From: Tubulanus polymorphus
Taxonomy: Eukaryota > Nemertea > Palaeonemertea > Tubulaniformes > Tubulanidae
NCBI RefSeq assembly: GCF_964204645.1
Contig: NC_134033.1
Location: 6,544,231 to 6,608,230, forward strand
Length of the DNA: 64,000 nucleotides
Direction of reading: 5' to 3'
Shown here: positions 1 through 11,649 of the stretch, piece after piece
How the letters are laid out: the number at the start of each line of letters is the position of its first letter
Position numbering within the stretch: the first letter of the stretch is position 1
Position numbers and translations under genes: made by a program
The notes under the pieces: model-generated
What the model saw: only the letters and a program-made list of their open reading frames with translations
Told to the model about the DNA's origin: nothing
Databases searched by the model: none

Positions 1-228
1 AAAATATGTATGAAATCTAAAAAGTGATAAATAACATCAATGGTAAACTTGGTTTGTTTAAATGATCATTCCAACTTATACCACTCCCTGTTGTTGCACA
101 ATAAACAGCAAAATTTAATTGGTTCTGCCAATACATACTTCATATTAGATTTTAATAACCATTGTTTTGTCTCAGTTAAATTTTTAAAATTAATTGTATA
201 CACATGAAATATATGAGGAATAATATCA
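1..228 (-). pseudogene. Fragment of conserved ~470-aa Polinton protein
   Basis: Reading leftward on the minus strand, this stretch matches an internal part (roughly residues 60-120) of the 471-aa protein at 40755-42170, including the segments KQWLLKSNMKY and YCATTG. It runs off the window edge. A 4-bp insertion relative to the intact gene breaks the frame near 145. At its right side it joins directly to sequence matching the first codons of the 144-aa gene (40304 homologue), so about 600 bp present in the intact element have been lost here. Function unknown. Confidence 0.75.
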
Positions 229-255
229 ATATTATCAACTTATCAACAAAAATTA

Positions 256-694
256 CTAATTAGTAAATTTATATGCTACAAATATAACAATAACAGTTCC
301 ACCTAAAATCCGTATTATTTCATATTTCTGTTGTTCTTTACTTAAGGTATAATAATCTGACAATTTAGGTTTGTATAGATGTAATTTTTCTTTGTTGGTT
401 ACCGCGTTATATAAACTCATTGCATCATCAACGGATTGAAAATCTCTATGAGAAATCTTCTGAGCATATAATTCTTTATTGATGTAATTCTTTATTGATG
501 TAATCCATGTAATTTTTTCTCTTCTCTCTATATTCTTCTGCTGCTTTATTATATTTTTCTAACGCTAAGTTATGTCTTTTTTGTTCTGCTAATGAACTAT
601 CTTTATCAATATGCTTAGATAAATAACCACCACCTGTAAATGCTAAAGCGTTAACAATTGCCGATCCTATAATAGTTATAATTGCCGATGCCAT
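256..694 (-). pseudogene. Polinton 140-aa membrane protein homologue, frame broken
   Basis: Homologue of the 140-aa gene at 39862-40284. The N-terminal 71 residues are nearly identical, and the C-terminal membrane segment can be followed to a stop at 256-258. The frame is broken by a 16-bp direct duplication (469-484 and 485-500). The gene starts with TAAATAAATG preceded by a T-run on the minus strand, as in the complete element. It lies in the same order as in the complete Polinton, 23 bp downstream of the 73-aa gene. Confidence 0.85.
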
Positions 695-717
695 TTATTT
701 AGCAAAAAAATATGCAT

Positions 718-939
718 TTATATAGGAGGAATATATTTTTGTTTTTCCAAATAATCAATAGTTAAATTAGATAAAGTAACTGCTAGCGTCAATTTTAAGA
801 TATCATTTATATCAAATCTATCAACATTAACACTTCCCATTTTAAATACTTTTTTTAATACCATTGAATAACCAACAGTTCCAACTGATAGTAAGGCACC
901 ATAATATAATCCAGTTATTATCCACTTATTATCACTCAT
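718..939 (-). CDS. Polinton small membrane protein, 73 aa (second copy)
   Basis: Open frame of 73 codons that differs from the 39616-39837 protein at a single visible residue (Tyr versus Asn at position 13), although the DNA differs at a dozen or so positions, mostly synonymous. It has two hydrophobic stretches (about residues 7-28 and 47-60). It starts at TAAATAAATG after a run of T. Function unknown; small hydrophobic proteins of this kind sit next to capsid genes in Polintons. It lies in an otherwise decayed fragment, so expression is doubtful. Confidence 0.7.
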   Translation of the reverse strand: MSDNKWIITGLYYGALLSVGTVGYSMVLKKVFKMGSVNVDRFDINDILKLTLAVTLSNLTIDYLEKQKYIPPI

Positions 940-1227
940 TTATTTATCAAAAAAATTACTATCTTCAAAATATTTAGTTATCTTATTTATGATTATTTCA
1001 ACATTTATAGTATTATTAGTTTTATGATTATCATATATTTTGGATAATATGTTTTTAATGTCATCGATAATTCCATCTTCACCAGAATTACAAGTTATAT
1101 CTTTAGTTGCTTCGAATGTTTTTGTAGGATCGCTTAAATTGCAATAAATATAAAAGTGTGTAAAAGGTATTAAGTTTGGTGTAGCATCAATATTTGTAAA
1201 AGATTTACCTGGAAGAATTCCTAACAC
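940..1227 (-). pseudogene. Deletion-fused ORF: penton piece plus 98-aa gene C-terminus
   Basis: The 95-codon frame is not a real gene. Its first half matches the minor capsid protein (segment FTHFYIYCNL, as at 38485-39242). From about 1090 leftward it matches the C-terminal half of the 98-aa protein at 39319-39615 (segment IDDIKN onward, ending in SNFFDK). In the complete element these parts are separated by several hundred bases, so an internal deletion fused them. Confidence 0.8.
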
Positions 1228-1595
1228 AACAACCTTATCTTTATTTTGTTAGAACTCTCACTTTTCAAAAATCTGATATTAAACCCGGAATTATTACCTG
1301 ACTTGTGCCAGGCTTTTCTATTAATTTCTTGTGCCAATGTATCTAAATTATGTAACCCTGGTTTTAAATATATATAGGCCCATTCATTTTTATTTTTATT
1401 ACACATTAAAAAGGCTCTATGTTCAACAGTTTTATTCGATATATTGTAAAATGAGTTACATAAACTAATATTTACTAATTTTAAATCTACACAATTCTTA
1501 AATTCTCTATCTAATTGTACTAATAAATTATGTGATTTATAATTAGTAAGTCTTCTTGAATCAACAAATATTCTGTATTCTTTTAATTCTACCAT
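1221..1595 (-). pseudogene. Minor capsid (penton-like) protein, N-terminal part
   Basis: The first ~95 codons match the penton-like gene at 38485 closely (MVELKEYRI.VDSR and CVDLKLVNISLCNSFYN). The frame then slips near 1240-1250 and the rest of the gene is partly deleted. The start again has TAAAATAAATG with an upstream T-rich run. It lies directly downstream of the terminal gene at 1613-1964, whereas in the complete element the penton gene follows the VLTF3-like gene. Confidence 0.8.
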
Positions 1596-1612
1596 TTATT
1601 TTACATATTTTT

Positions 1613-1964
1613 TATTCGAAATCTATTTCATGGTGCCCTTTGTCATTCTTACCTTTGTATATGAAATAGAAATCTCCAGAACATAATTCTTCTAAATCTT
1701 CACTTGATAATCTATGAAATCTATCTGGTAAATATTTTCTGAATTCATATGTATTTCCTTTTAATCCTTCATATTCTAAGTGGATACTAATTTATCTCCA
1801 TATTTATTAGTAACTGTATCAATATTTGTAATTAGATATTTCTGATGAATTGTTAATTCTGTTAACTTTTTGAATTTATAATCTACAGATTTTACATTTG
1901 TAGTATCTTTTATTCTATCTAGAAATGATTTGTTGTTCTCACTGTGTACTTGTTTACTCTCCAT
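1613..1964 (-). pseudogene. Polinton-end small gene (~110 aa), frameshifted
   Basis: A frame of 62 codons (MESKQVHSE...) followed, after a shift near 1776, by recognisable continuation (ending ...GDFYFIY... and an acidic tail). The same gene occurs as two halves at 27967-28064 and 52858-53072, so the reading is supported by two independent copies. It lies 60 bp inside a terminal palindrome, as at 27702-27967. The complete Polinton in this window lacks this gene. No function recognised; the central part (KYLITNI..V.NKYG) could be a small nucleic-acid-binding fold, but that is a guess. Confidence 0.65.
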
Positions 1965-2023
1965 TTTAATAACATATTTTTTATTAAAATTGATTCTAGA
2001 AGTTATTAGATTAATATTTCAAG

Positions 2024-2175
2024 AGTAATAGGGAGTATGTTGTTCTAGATTAAAGGTTGAGAGGTCGAGTGAGTAAAAAATGAAAAATAAATTCGCGTGT
2101 GCGAGAATTTATTTTTCATTTTTTACACACTCGACCTTTCGACCTTTGATCTAGAACAACTTATTCCCTATTACT
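2024..2175. repeat. 152-bp terminal palindrome of a Polinton fragment
   Basis: Imperfect palindrome that starts AGTAATAGGGA and ends TCCCTATTACT, with a centre at the TGTG near 2099. The outer AGTAAT resembles the TIR tips of the complete Polinton at 31960 (AGTAATTGG), and it contains GAGGTCGAG, similar to GAGGTCGTG in that TIR. It lies immediately outside the terminal gene at 1613-1964, so it appears to be a self-complementary terminus. No matching 6-bp flanking duplication was found (TTCAAG versus TCGGCC). Confidence 0.7.
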
Positions 2176-2189
2176 TCGGCCCAGTTGAC

Positions 2190-4400
2190 AACGTGCAATA
2201 CCTTTGTCGAGCTGGATCCTTGTATGAATCCAAACACGAATAGATCAGCATGGTACTGTAGTTTGTCTAAAAGTTTAAGAATTGGGCGCACGATTGTAAA
2301 TAATATCACAGTAATCGAAATGAGGGGCAATAAAGCTACAGTATAACTTGTTTAAGTGAAATGATTTAGTGGCTTTTAAGAGGATTTATCAAATGTTGGA
2401 TTTTTAATGCAAGCGGATCAATATGGGCTGTATAATTCAAATTTTTATCGAGATCAAATCCTAGATGTCTATGGCAGTTAGTTTGTGAGATCGGAATATT
2501 ACTAAGATACAAGGGTGGATGTACCCTGGAACGCTTCGTAAAGGTTATATCGAAACTTTTGTTGGTTTTGAATGTAAGACCCCACTTGGCCGACCATTCT
2601 GATATTTTAATCAGATCCGATTGCAAAATGCTGTTTGAGAAGGATGGGTCATTTAAGTTTACTGGAATAAATATAGAAGTATCGTCGGCATAGAAAAACC
2701 TTGCTCTGAAGATTGTCAGGGAGGTCACATTATAAAAAAGTAGGGGTCCTAAAATTGTGCCTTGGGATATTCCACTATTGATAAAGTGTGGTGGGGTTTT
2801 CTGAGAGTATGTACTACCTACTCGGATTTGCACCTGCCTATTTGATAAATAACTACTGAGGAGATGGGCGACTTTGCCTCGAATTCCATATGATTTAAGT
2901 TTATGAAGAAGTAAAGGATGGGGTATTGTATCGAATGCAGCTGCGATGTCTAAAAAACAGCGCGAACATCGTTATAACGTTCAAAATGCCCGCGGATGAA
3001 TGAGACAATGCTTAGCAATTGGTCAGTAGTAGAATGCCCGGGTAGAAATCCAGATTGATGGCTATAGATAAGATTGTTCGTCAGAAGGTGTCCAAGAAAA
3101 TGGCTAAAAAGGATATTTTCAAACGATTCGACGACCGTGCTTAGAAGTGTGATAGGTCTGTAGTTATTTGTATCAGATTTTGATCCTTTTTTGTGTAAAA
3201 TTGAAATAGCTCCCAATTTCCACGGGTCTGGAAAGATTCCAGAGTCAATTATTTTGTTGAAAAGTGTACAGAGGACTGGGGAAATACTATTAGCAGAGAG
3301 CCTTAGCATTTTTGTTGGTGATTCCATCGAGGCCATTGGCCTTGTTAGGTTCAAGGTCAGAAATGAGTTTAAGGATACCATCTGCAGTGTATGAATAATG
3401 TGAGAGAGGTGTCATTGCATCAAATAATGGAAGGTTTCGCGCGGATGGGTCCGTGTGGTACTTATCTGATAGGATGTTTAGGAATAATGACGCCTTATCC
3501 TTGTCGCTACTGCGAGCACGTTGTTGTAATGATTAATAAGAGGTGGCATATCGGAAGAGAATCTAGTCCCTAGGAGTTGTTTAATCAGCTGTCAGTAGTT
3601 TTTGTCGGATGTCTTAGACTGGTCAAGTTTCGTTAGTATGCTGCTTTTGTGCTGTAATTTTGCAGAGGTGATAAGATTGTTTTACGATAGTTGTTTGGGT
3701 TTTATACTGCAACCAGCGGTGATTTAGCGATTAATTTAGATGGTATACCAGCGATTAATTTAGATGGTATACGTTTTTTATAAATTGATATAAGAATCAT
3801 ATTGAATTGTTCAACCATCTCATTTACATAAGCGAGACCAATACTCCGGCCCAGTTAGTTTCCGGATTTCCAAGTTTAAGTTTTCGATATTTGCCTGGTC
3901 ATATTTCCAGATGGTCTTATGCACAGGACCAATCGGAGATCTACGCATAAAAGTTACGGAAATTAAAAGACTACAAACTGTGGTATGACCGACCAACGGG
4001 AGGTGTAACTTCAGCGGATACTCGACCTGGCGAATCCGTGAAGACTAGGTCAATGCACGAGGACGAATTTTAAGTAACCCGGGTTGGATGGTTTATTGAT
4101 TGATTAAGTGACAGATCACACATAATTTCGTTTAATTCCCGGCCTGGGATCAGTTTAATCAGATTTACACCATAATTTACATTTTGCGTTGACATCCCCT
4201 GTAACAATAACATTTTGGTTTGGGTTGCCTCGAACGCGATTAATTGTGTTTTTCAAACGTGACATATATGCTTTCCGCGCATCAGGTGCGCACGGCAAAA
4301 ACTGACCACCGATTTTTATATCGCTCTCATGTCGCATTGTTGTAAATTTGAGAAATGATTTTTACATAACTGAAAACTAGAGATTCACGCGGTTTGAATG
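2190..4400 (-). mobile_element. Decayed LINE (non-LTR retrotransposon)
   Basis: Minus-strand remnant with an endonuclease scrap at 4155-4337 (VIVTGDVNAKC, like the GDFNAH motif of APE nucleases) and reverse transcriptase at 2366-3381. The segment 3574-4154 shows no long frame and is presumably decayed linker or endonuclease sequence. It lies between the Polinton palindrome and the 31-bp array. Clade not certain; the RT resembles the CR1/Jockey-like group. Confidence 0.75.
2366..3381 (-). pseudogene. LINE reverse transcriptase, broken
   Basis: The upstream frame (2950-3381) has NNYRPITLLS and HQSGFLPGHSTTDQLL, the finger and palm motifs of non-LTR RTs. The gap 2834-2949 can be read in another frame with an FDTIPH motif. 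The downstream frame (2366-2833) has GTILGPLLF and the catalytic FYADDTS. At least one frameshift separates the parts. Confidence 0.8.
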
Positions 4401-4539
4401 TTGCTGAAGTTGTCAAAATCCATCCATCGACAGATGAAATATGATACAATACACATCACGGATAGTTTTTAAAAAAGAGAAAAAAATGACCCAACAATAC
4501 GGGACAAAAGTACCCTAACAAAATGGCGGCTAGCATTTG

Positions 4540-7500
4540 TAAAATGGTTTATTCAATATTTTGGTTTTGTCGCCCGCGACAATTCATTATTTTGGTTTTA
4601 TCGCCCGCGACAATTCAATATTTGGGTTTTATCGCCCGCGATAATTCATTAATTTGGTTTTATCGCCCGCGACAATTCATTATTTTGATTTTGTCGCCCG
4701 CGACAATTCATTATTTTGGTTTTGTCGCCCGAGACCATTCATTACTTTGGTTTTATCGCCCGCGTCAATTCATTATTTTGGTTTTGTCGCCCGCGACAAT
4801 TCATTATTTTGATTTTGTCGCCCGCAACGATTCAATATCTTGTTTTTGTCGCCCGAGACAATTCATTATTTTGGTTTTATCGCCCGCGACAATTCATTAC
4901 TTTGGTTTTATCGCCACCGACAATTCATTATTTTGGTTTTGTCGCCCGCGACAATTCATTATTTTGGTTTTATATTTTGTTTTTGTCGCCCGCGACAATT
5001 TTCTTTTTTGGTTTTATCGCCTGCGACAATTCAATATTTTTGTTTTATCGCCCGCGATTATTCATTATTTTTGTTTTGTCGCCTGAGACAATTCATTATT
5101 TTGGTTTTATCGCCCGCGACAATTCATTATTACGGTTTTATCGCCCGCGACAATTCATTATTTTAGTTTTGTCGCTCGCGACAATTCAATATTTTGGTTT
5201 TGTCGCCCGCGACAATTCATTAATTTGGTTTTATCGCCCGGGACAATTCAATATTTTGTTTTTATCGCCCGCGACAATTCATTATTTTGGTTTTGTCGCC
5301 CGAGACCATTCATTACTTTGGTTTTATCGCCCGCGTCAATTCATTATTTTGGTTTTGTCGCCCGCGACAATTCATTATTTTGATTTTGTCGCCCGCGACG
5401 ATTCAATATCTTGTTTTTGTCGCCCGAGACAATTCATTATTTTGGTTTTATCGCCCGCGACAATTCATTACTTTGGTTTTATCGCCACCGACAATTCATT
5501 ATTTTGGTTTTGTCGCCTGCGACAATTCATTATTTTGGTTTTATATTTTGTTTTTGTCGCCCGCGACGATTTTCTTTTTTGGTTTTATCGCCCGCGACAA
5601 TTCAATATTTTGTTTTATCGCCCGCGATTATTCATTATTTTTGTTTTGTCGCCTGAGACAATTCATTATTTTGGTTTTATCGCCCGCGACAATTCATTAT
5701 TACGGTTTTATCGCCCGCGACAATTCATTATTTTAGTTTTGTCGCTCGCGACAATTCAATATTTTGGTTTTGTCGCCCGCGACAATTCATTAATTTGGTT
5801 TTATCGCCGGGACAATTCAATATTTTGTTTTTATCGCCCGCGACAATTCATTATTTTGGTTTTGTCGCCCGAGACCATTCATTACTTTGGTTTTATCGCC
5901 CGCGTCAATTCATTATTTTGGTTTTGTCGCCCGCGACAATTCATTATTTTGATTTTGTCGCCCGCGACGATTCAATATCTTGTTTTTGTCGCCCGAGACA
6001 ATTCATTATTTTGGTTTTATCGCCCGCGACAATTCATTAGTTTGGTTTTATCGCCCTCGACAATTCATTAGTTTGGTTTTGTCGCCCGCGACAATTCATT
6101 AGTTTGGTTTTGTCGCCCGCGACAATTCAATATTTTGGTTTTGTCGCCCATGAAAATTCAATATATTGGTTTTATCGCCCGCGACAATTCATTACTTTGG
6201 TTTTATCGCCACCGAAAATTCATTATTTTGGTTTTGTCGCCCGCGACAATTCATTATTTTGGTTTTATATTTTGTTTTTGTCGCCCGCGACAATTTTCTT
6301 TTTTGGTTTTATCGCCTGCGACAATTCAATATTTTGTTTTATCGCCCGCGATTATTCATTATTTTTGTTTTTTCGCCTGAGACAATTCATTATTACGGTT
6401 TTATCGCCCGCGACAATTCATTATTTTAGTTTTGTCGCTCGAGACAATTCACCATTTTGGTTTTGTCGCCCGCGACAATTCACCTTTTTGGTTTTATCGC
6501 CCGCGACAATTCAATATTTTGGTTTTATCGCCCGCGATAATTCATTAATTTGGTTTTGTCGCCCGCGACAATTCATTATTTTGATTTTGTCGCCCGCGAC
6601 GATTCAATATCTTGTTTTTGTCGCCCGAGACAATTCATTATTTTGGTTTTATCGCCCGCGACAATTCATTATTTTAGTTTTGTCGCTCGCGACAATTCAC
6701 CATTTTGGTTTTGTCGCCCGCGACAATTCATCTTTTTGGTTTTGTCGCCCGCGACAATTAACCATTTTGGTTTTGTCGCCCGCGACAAACATTATTTTGG
6801 TTTTGTCGCCCCGGCAATTCTTTTTTTTGGTTTTGTCGCCTGCAACAATTCAATATTTTGGTTTAGTCGCCCGCGACAATTCAATATTTTGGTTTTGTCG
6901 CCCATGAAAATTCAATATTTTGGTTTTATCGCCCGCGACAATTCATTACTTTGGTTTTATCGCCACCGAAAATTCATTATTTTGGTTTTGTCGCCCGCGA
7001 CAATTCATTATTTTGGTTTTATATTTTGTTTTTGTCGCCCGCGACAATTTTCTTTTTTGGTTTTATCGCCTGCGACAATTCAATATTTTGTTTTATCGCC
7101 CGCGATTATTCATTATTTTTGTTTTTTCGCCTGAGACAATTCATTATTACGGTTTTATCGCCCGCGACAATTCATTATTTTAGTTTTGTCGCTCGAGACA
7201 ATTCACCATTTTGGTTTTGTCGCCCGCGACAATTCACCTTTTTGGTTTTATCGCCCGCGACAATTCAATATTTTGGTTTTATCGCCCGCGATAATTCATT
7301 AATTTGGTTTTGTCGCCCGCGACAATTCATTATTTTGATTTTGTCGCCCGCGACGATTCAATATCTTGTTTTTGTCGCCCGAGACAATTCATTATTTTGG
7401 TTTTATCGCCCGCGAAAATTCATTAGTTTGGTTTTATCGCCCTCGACAATTCATTAGTTTGGTTTTGTCGCCACCGACAATTCATTATTTTGGTTTTGTC

Positions 7501-8690
7501 GCCCGCGACAATTCATTATTTTGGTTTTATATTTTGTTTTTGTCGCCCACGACAATTTTCTTTTTTGGTTTTATCGCCTGCGACAATTCAATATTTTTGT
7601 TTTATCGCCCGCGATTATTCATTATTTTTGTTTTGTCGCCTGAGAAAATTCATTATTTTGGTTTTATCGCCCGCAACAATTCATTATTACGGTTTTATCG
7701 CCCGCGACAATTCATTATTTTAGTTTTGTCGCTCGCGACAATTCACCATTTTGGTTTTGTCGCCCGCGACAATTCATCTTTTTGGTTTTGTCGCCCGCGA
7801 CAATTCATCTTTTTGGTTTTGTCGCCCGCGACAATTAACCATTTTGGTTCTGTCGCCCGCGACAATTAACCATTTTGGTTTTGTCGCCCGCGACAAACAT
7901 TATTTTGGTTTTGTCGCCCCGGCAATTCTTTTTTTTGGTTTTGTCGCCCGCAACAATTCAATATTTTGGTTTAGTCGCCCGCGACAATTCAATATTTTGG
8001 TTTTGTCGCCCGCGATAATTCATTAATTTTGTTTTATCGCCCGTGACAATTCAATATTTTGGTTTTATCGCCCGCGACAATTCATTATTTTGGTTTTATC
8101 GCCCGCGACAATTCATTATTTTGGTTTTGTCGCCCTAGACAATTCATTATTTTGGTTTAATCGCTCGCGACAATTCATTATTTTGGTTTTATCGCCCGCG
8201 ACAATTCAATATTTTGGTTTTATCGCCCGCGACAATTCATTATTTTGGTTTTATATAATGTTTTTATCGCCCGTGCCAATTTTTTTTTGGTTTTGTTGCC
8301 CGCGACAATTCAATATTTTGGTTTTATCGCCCGCGACAATTCATTATTTTGGTTTTTTCCCCCGAGACCATTCATTATTTTGGTTTTATCGCCCACGACA
8401 ATTCATTATTTTCGTTTTGTCGCCCGCGACAATTCATTATTTTGATATTGACGCCAGCAACGATTCAATATTTTGTTTTTGTCGCCCGAGACGATTCATT
8501 ATTTTGGTTTTATTGCCCGCGACAATTCAATATTTTTGTTTTATCGCCCGCGAGAATTCATTAGTTTGGTTTTATCGCCCGCGACAATTCATTAGTTTGC
8601 TTTTGTCGCCCGCGACAATTCAATATTTTGGTTTTGTCGCCCGCGACAATTCAATATTTTGGTTTTGTCGCCCGCGACAATTATTTTTCA
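4540..8690. repeat. Tandem array of a 31-bp unit with higher-order repeats
   Basis: More than 130 units of about 31 bp. Each unit contains TGTCGCCCGCGACA (a small hairpin, TGTCG/CGACA) followed by ATTCATTATTTTGG. Variants alternate GTCG and ATCG. Blocks recur as a higher-order unit of about 570 bp; for example a distinctive GAGACCATTCATTAC variant appears near 4730, 5300 and 5870. Long open frames occur in all three forward frames because 31 is not a multiple of three and stops are rare in the unit; they are not genes. Confidence 0.95.
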
Positions 8691-9940
8691 GTCCAATTGG
8701 GACTTTAGTCCCAGCGGGCTATTGCGTTCACTTTTCGTCCGTCCGTCCGTCCATAGACGGAATCCAGTTATTTTGGGAAGTTTTGAAGACGCTTCAAGGT
8801 AATGTCTTGATATTTGGTTTATACATGTATCTACCCTAGACACATCGTCAGCCCAAAAACTGGCCCTGTCAGATTCAAGATGGCCGACTGGCAGCCATTG
8901 TTGTTTGCCAAAATCAGCACTTTTTAAACATTTTCGAAGTTTTCGTGGGAAATTTTGAAGACGCTTTGATCAATTACCTTGATCTTTCGTTTATATTTGA
9001 ATCTACCAAAGGCCCATCAGCATAAGAAAATTGGGTCGATCTGACTCAAGATGGCCGTCCTATGACCTTTTTAGTGCCCAAAAATGTCAATTTTGGCCAG
9101 AATTCTAGGTCACGTAGCTTCCTACTGGTTTGCCATTTCTCATTGCAATTGCTGATGGGTATTCTTTAGAGAGGGATGTTTTATACCTTGGACAGGTATC
9201 ATTGATCAGCCAATTATGACGCAATTGGCGGCCATCTTGGTGTCATCAGTACTCATTCGTAGGTGGGAAAAAGTTTTTCCACATTAAATTGATACCTAAG
9301 CATATTGTGTTACTATATTCGATTGGAAAGTTGTAGCCCCTAACGTGTTCTATGATTTTGGTGAGTTTCAAGGTCATTGGTTTTTGTATGTGGCCATCAG
9401 GGGGCGTTGAATAATACAATAACTTAGTATTGCTATATTTGTACCAAGGCATATTTTGTTACCATGATCAATTGCAAAGTTGTAGTTCATGACATCGTCT
9501 ATGATTGTGGTGAGTTTTTAAGGACATTAGTTATTCCATATAGTCACCAGGGGGCGTTGAATAGTAGAATGGCTTAGCATTTCCTTATTAGATTGGTACC
9601 AAGGCATATTTTGTTACTATGATCAATTGCAAAGTTGTATTTCATGACATGTACTACGATTGGGGTGAGTTTTAAGGTCATTGGGTTTTGCATATGGTCA
9701 CCAGGGGGCGTTGAATAGTAGAATAACTTAGTATTTCCATATTAAATTGGTAACGAGGCATATTTTGTTATCACAATCGATTACAAAATCATAGCTGCTC
9801 ACATGTTCTATGATTGTGGTGGGTTTCAAGGTCATTGGTTTTTGTATATGGTCACTAGAGGGCGTTATGCATTGAAATTGTTAGATTGTTGAGCATTTGA
9901 AACCACTTCTTAAGTGAGCATGGTGTCCCTGGACCCCTAG
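8690..9940 (+). mobile_element. Dispersed ~1.2-kb repeat, copy A, inserted in the 31-bp array
   Basis: Begins with a hairpin (CCAATTGGGACT / AGTCCCAGCGGGCT), followed by CGTCCGTCCGTCC, and ends GGACCCCTAG. A second copy in the same orientation lies at 60205-61310. Inside are repeated segments of about 120 bp (the GGGGGCGTTGAATA motif near 9400, 9550 and 9705). No coding potential. The 31-bp array resumes directly after it, so it inserted into the array. Class unknown; the structure suits a non-autonomous element. Confidence 0.75.
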
Positions 9941-10225
9941 TTTGGTTTTGTCGCACGCGACAATTCATTATTTTGGTTTTGTCGCACACAACAATTCAAT
10001 ATTTTGTTTTTGTCGTCTGCGACAATTCATTATTTTGGTTTTATCGCCCGCGACAATTCAATATTTTGGTTTTATCGCCCCGGACAATTCATTATTTTGG
10101 TTTTATCGCCCGCGACAATTCATTATTTTTGTTTTGTCCCCCGTGACAATTCAATATTTTGGTTTTGTCACCCGCGACAATTCATAATTTTGGTTTTGTC
10201 ACCCGTGGTTTTGTCGGAACATTAA
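9941..10225. repeat. 31-bp array, distal segment
   Basis: About nine further units of the same 31-bp repeat, continuing the array beyond copy A of the dispersed repeat. The right end meets the RT-fragment unit at about 10210. Confidence 0.9.
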
Positions 10226-10594
10226 GTTTTTTGGTCGAACAGTGTGTTAAGGTCGTTTTGGAAATTTACTCGGTCTGGTATATTTTGGATTACTGTGTAT
10301 GTCATTTGTCAGGACATTAAACAGAAGACGACTTAGGATACTACCTTGCGTGACTCCACTAGTTAGACCGTCTCATTCCAAGATGAGGCGTTCCGTTGAT
10401 TTCGGTTACAGGTTTCCGTTCAGAGATAACTGCTGAGCCATTTGGGCGACCTATCATTGATACTGTTTCCTAATAGCCTGTTTAGCAATGGCTGATGTTG
10501 AGCCTTATCAAATGCTTTGTTGAAATCCACCGTTGAACAGGATTCTAAGACTGTGCAGAAAACCCGTTATCGCTGCTTTGCAGCTATATTTAAT
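10210..10594 (-). mobile_element. Repeated ~380-bp chunk with LINE RT fragment, copy 1
   Basis: Nearly the same sequence occurs on the plus strand at 28066-28440. It reads, on the minus strand, a short hairpin (GCTGCAAAGCAGC), then GATAACGGGTTTTCTGC, then an RT palm fragment with DFNKAFDKAQ-like and GVTQGSIL-like motifs. Both copies end at the same point (TTCCGACAA) and both pass there into a tandem array, but the two arrays differ in sequence. This suggests the chunk is part of a composite element that carries variable arrays. Confidence 0.7.
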
Positions 10595-10787
10595 AATTGT
10601 TATTTTTTATCATTTAGTTTTACAATTTAAATGAGTTCTTGGCTGTCGGAAACCGTTATCGAGAACCAGGGACAATACAACTCGTCGTTATAACCCTGCA
10701 GGAACATATGGAATGGCTTATTCGAAACAGTTTTCCGCAACACTATTCGTGGTTTCTGGTCTCGTCGCGAAAATGTTATCAATAAGT

Positions 10788-11640
10788 TTAACGATGCGAT
10801 TTTCTGCTTATTTTAACCTGAGCGGTGATTTCGAGATGGCGAGTAGACCAAACGTGTCTGTATCGATAAGTTTTTTTTAGCAGAAGGCGACTCAAACGAT
10901 ACTCATGGTCGTCATCGAAGCCGCATAGAGTGTTGCCGCCATCCATTGAACGGTAAGCGTAGGGAAAACGTGAATCAACAACCACACTTCTGTCGGATCG
11001 TACACGAGCTAGCGCCCCTTTAATTTCATGAAGCTTGTCTGACTTATAACTTGTGACGCGTATTTCACACTTGTCGATTAAGTTAATTTCTGATGGGTTT
11101 AAATCGGTGTCTTGAAATTCGATTATGTCCGTCATTTCGAGAGATAGAGAGTGGATTTCTGGCGAACTCTGGTCGTTTAACTTTACCATTGAGAATAAGC
11201 ATGTCTCGAACCAGCAACTCGATTACGATCATCTGATTTCAAGAGTTTAAAGTCCTGAAACTGAGCAGCAGCCCTTTCAGTCATCTCACGAGGGAGATGG
11301 TCACGAACGAAAAAGTTTGAACCTTTGAGATTTTTACAATATGACATAGCATCAAGCTCCCCTCGTCTCGCCTCGTCTGACGACAATTGGGCGTTTGTTG
11401 CCCGAGCCCATTCGTTGAACTACATCGATAGCAACATTAGATTTTTCTTTCTCAACTGGAATTTTCATATTATTTTGTAAAAAAATTTGTAGCTTTCTCC
11501 TGGCAGTTTCGCCTTCTAATTCTGGCACATTGCAGATAAGCATGTTCTAGCGCATTGAGCGGTATTTGAGATCAACATTCTCGCGTTGGAGTTGCTCAAT
11601 TTTGTTTTCAGCGATCTCCAGACAACGATTCAAGCCATAT
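10788..11640 (-). pseudogene. LINE ORF1-like protein, decayed
   Basis: Three overlapping minus-strand frames (11352-11543, 11183-11386, 10788-11189) together resemble an L1-type ORF1 RNA-binding protein. Recognisable pieces are LLICNVPE-like, RPIVVR, KNLKGSNFFVRDHLP and the ERR-like region that follows. At least two frameshifts break it. Upstream (11560-11640) the sequence could encode the end of a coiled coil. Confidence 0.6.
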
Positions 11641-11649
11641 ATAAGTCGT

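Noticed and set aside
4523..8839. Long forward frames (up to 451 codons) rich in Phe, Ile and Leu
   Set aside because: They are the 31-bp tandem repeat read in three frames; frames shift with repeat phase and have no gene-like structure.
4540..10225. CRISPR-like array of ~31-bp repeats
   Set aside because: Units are contiguous with no unique spacers, no cas genes are present, and the context is an animal genome.
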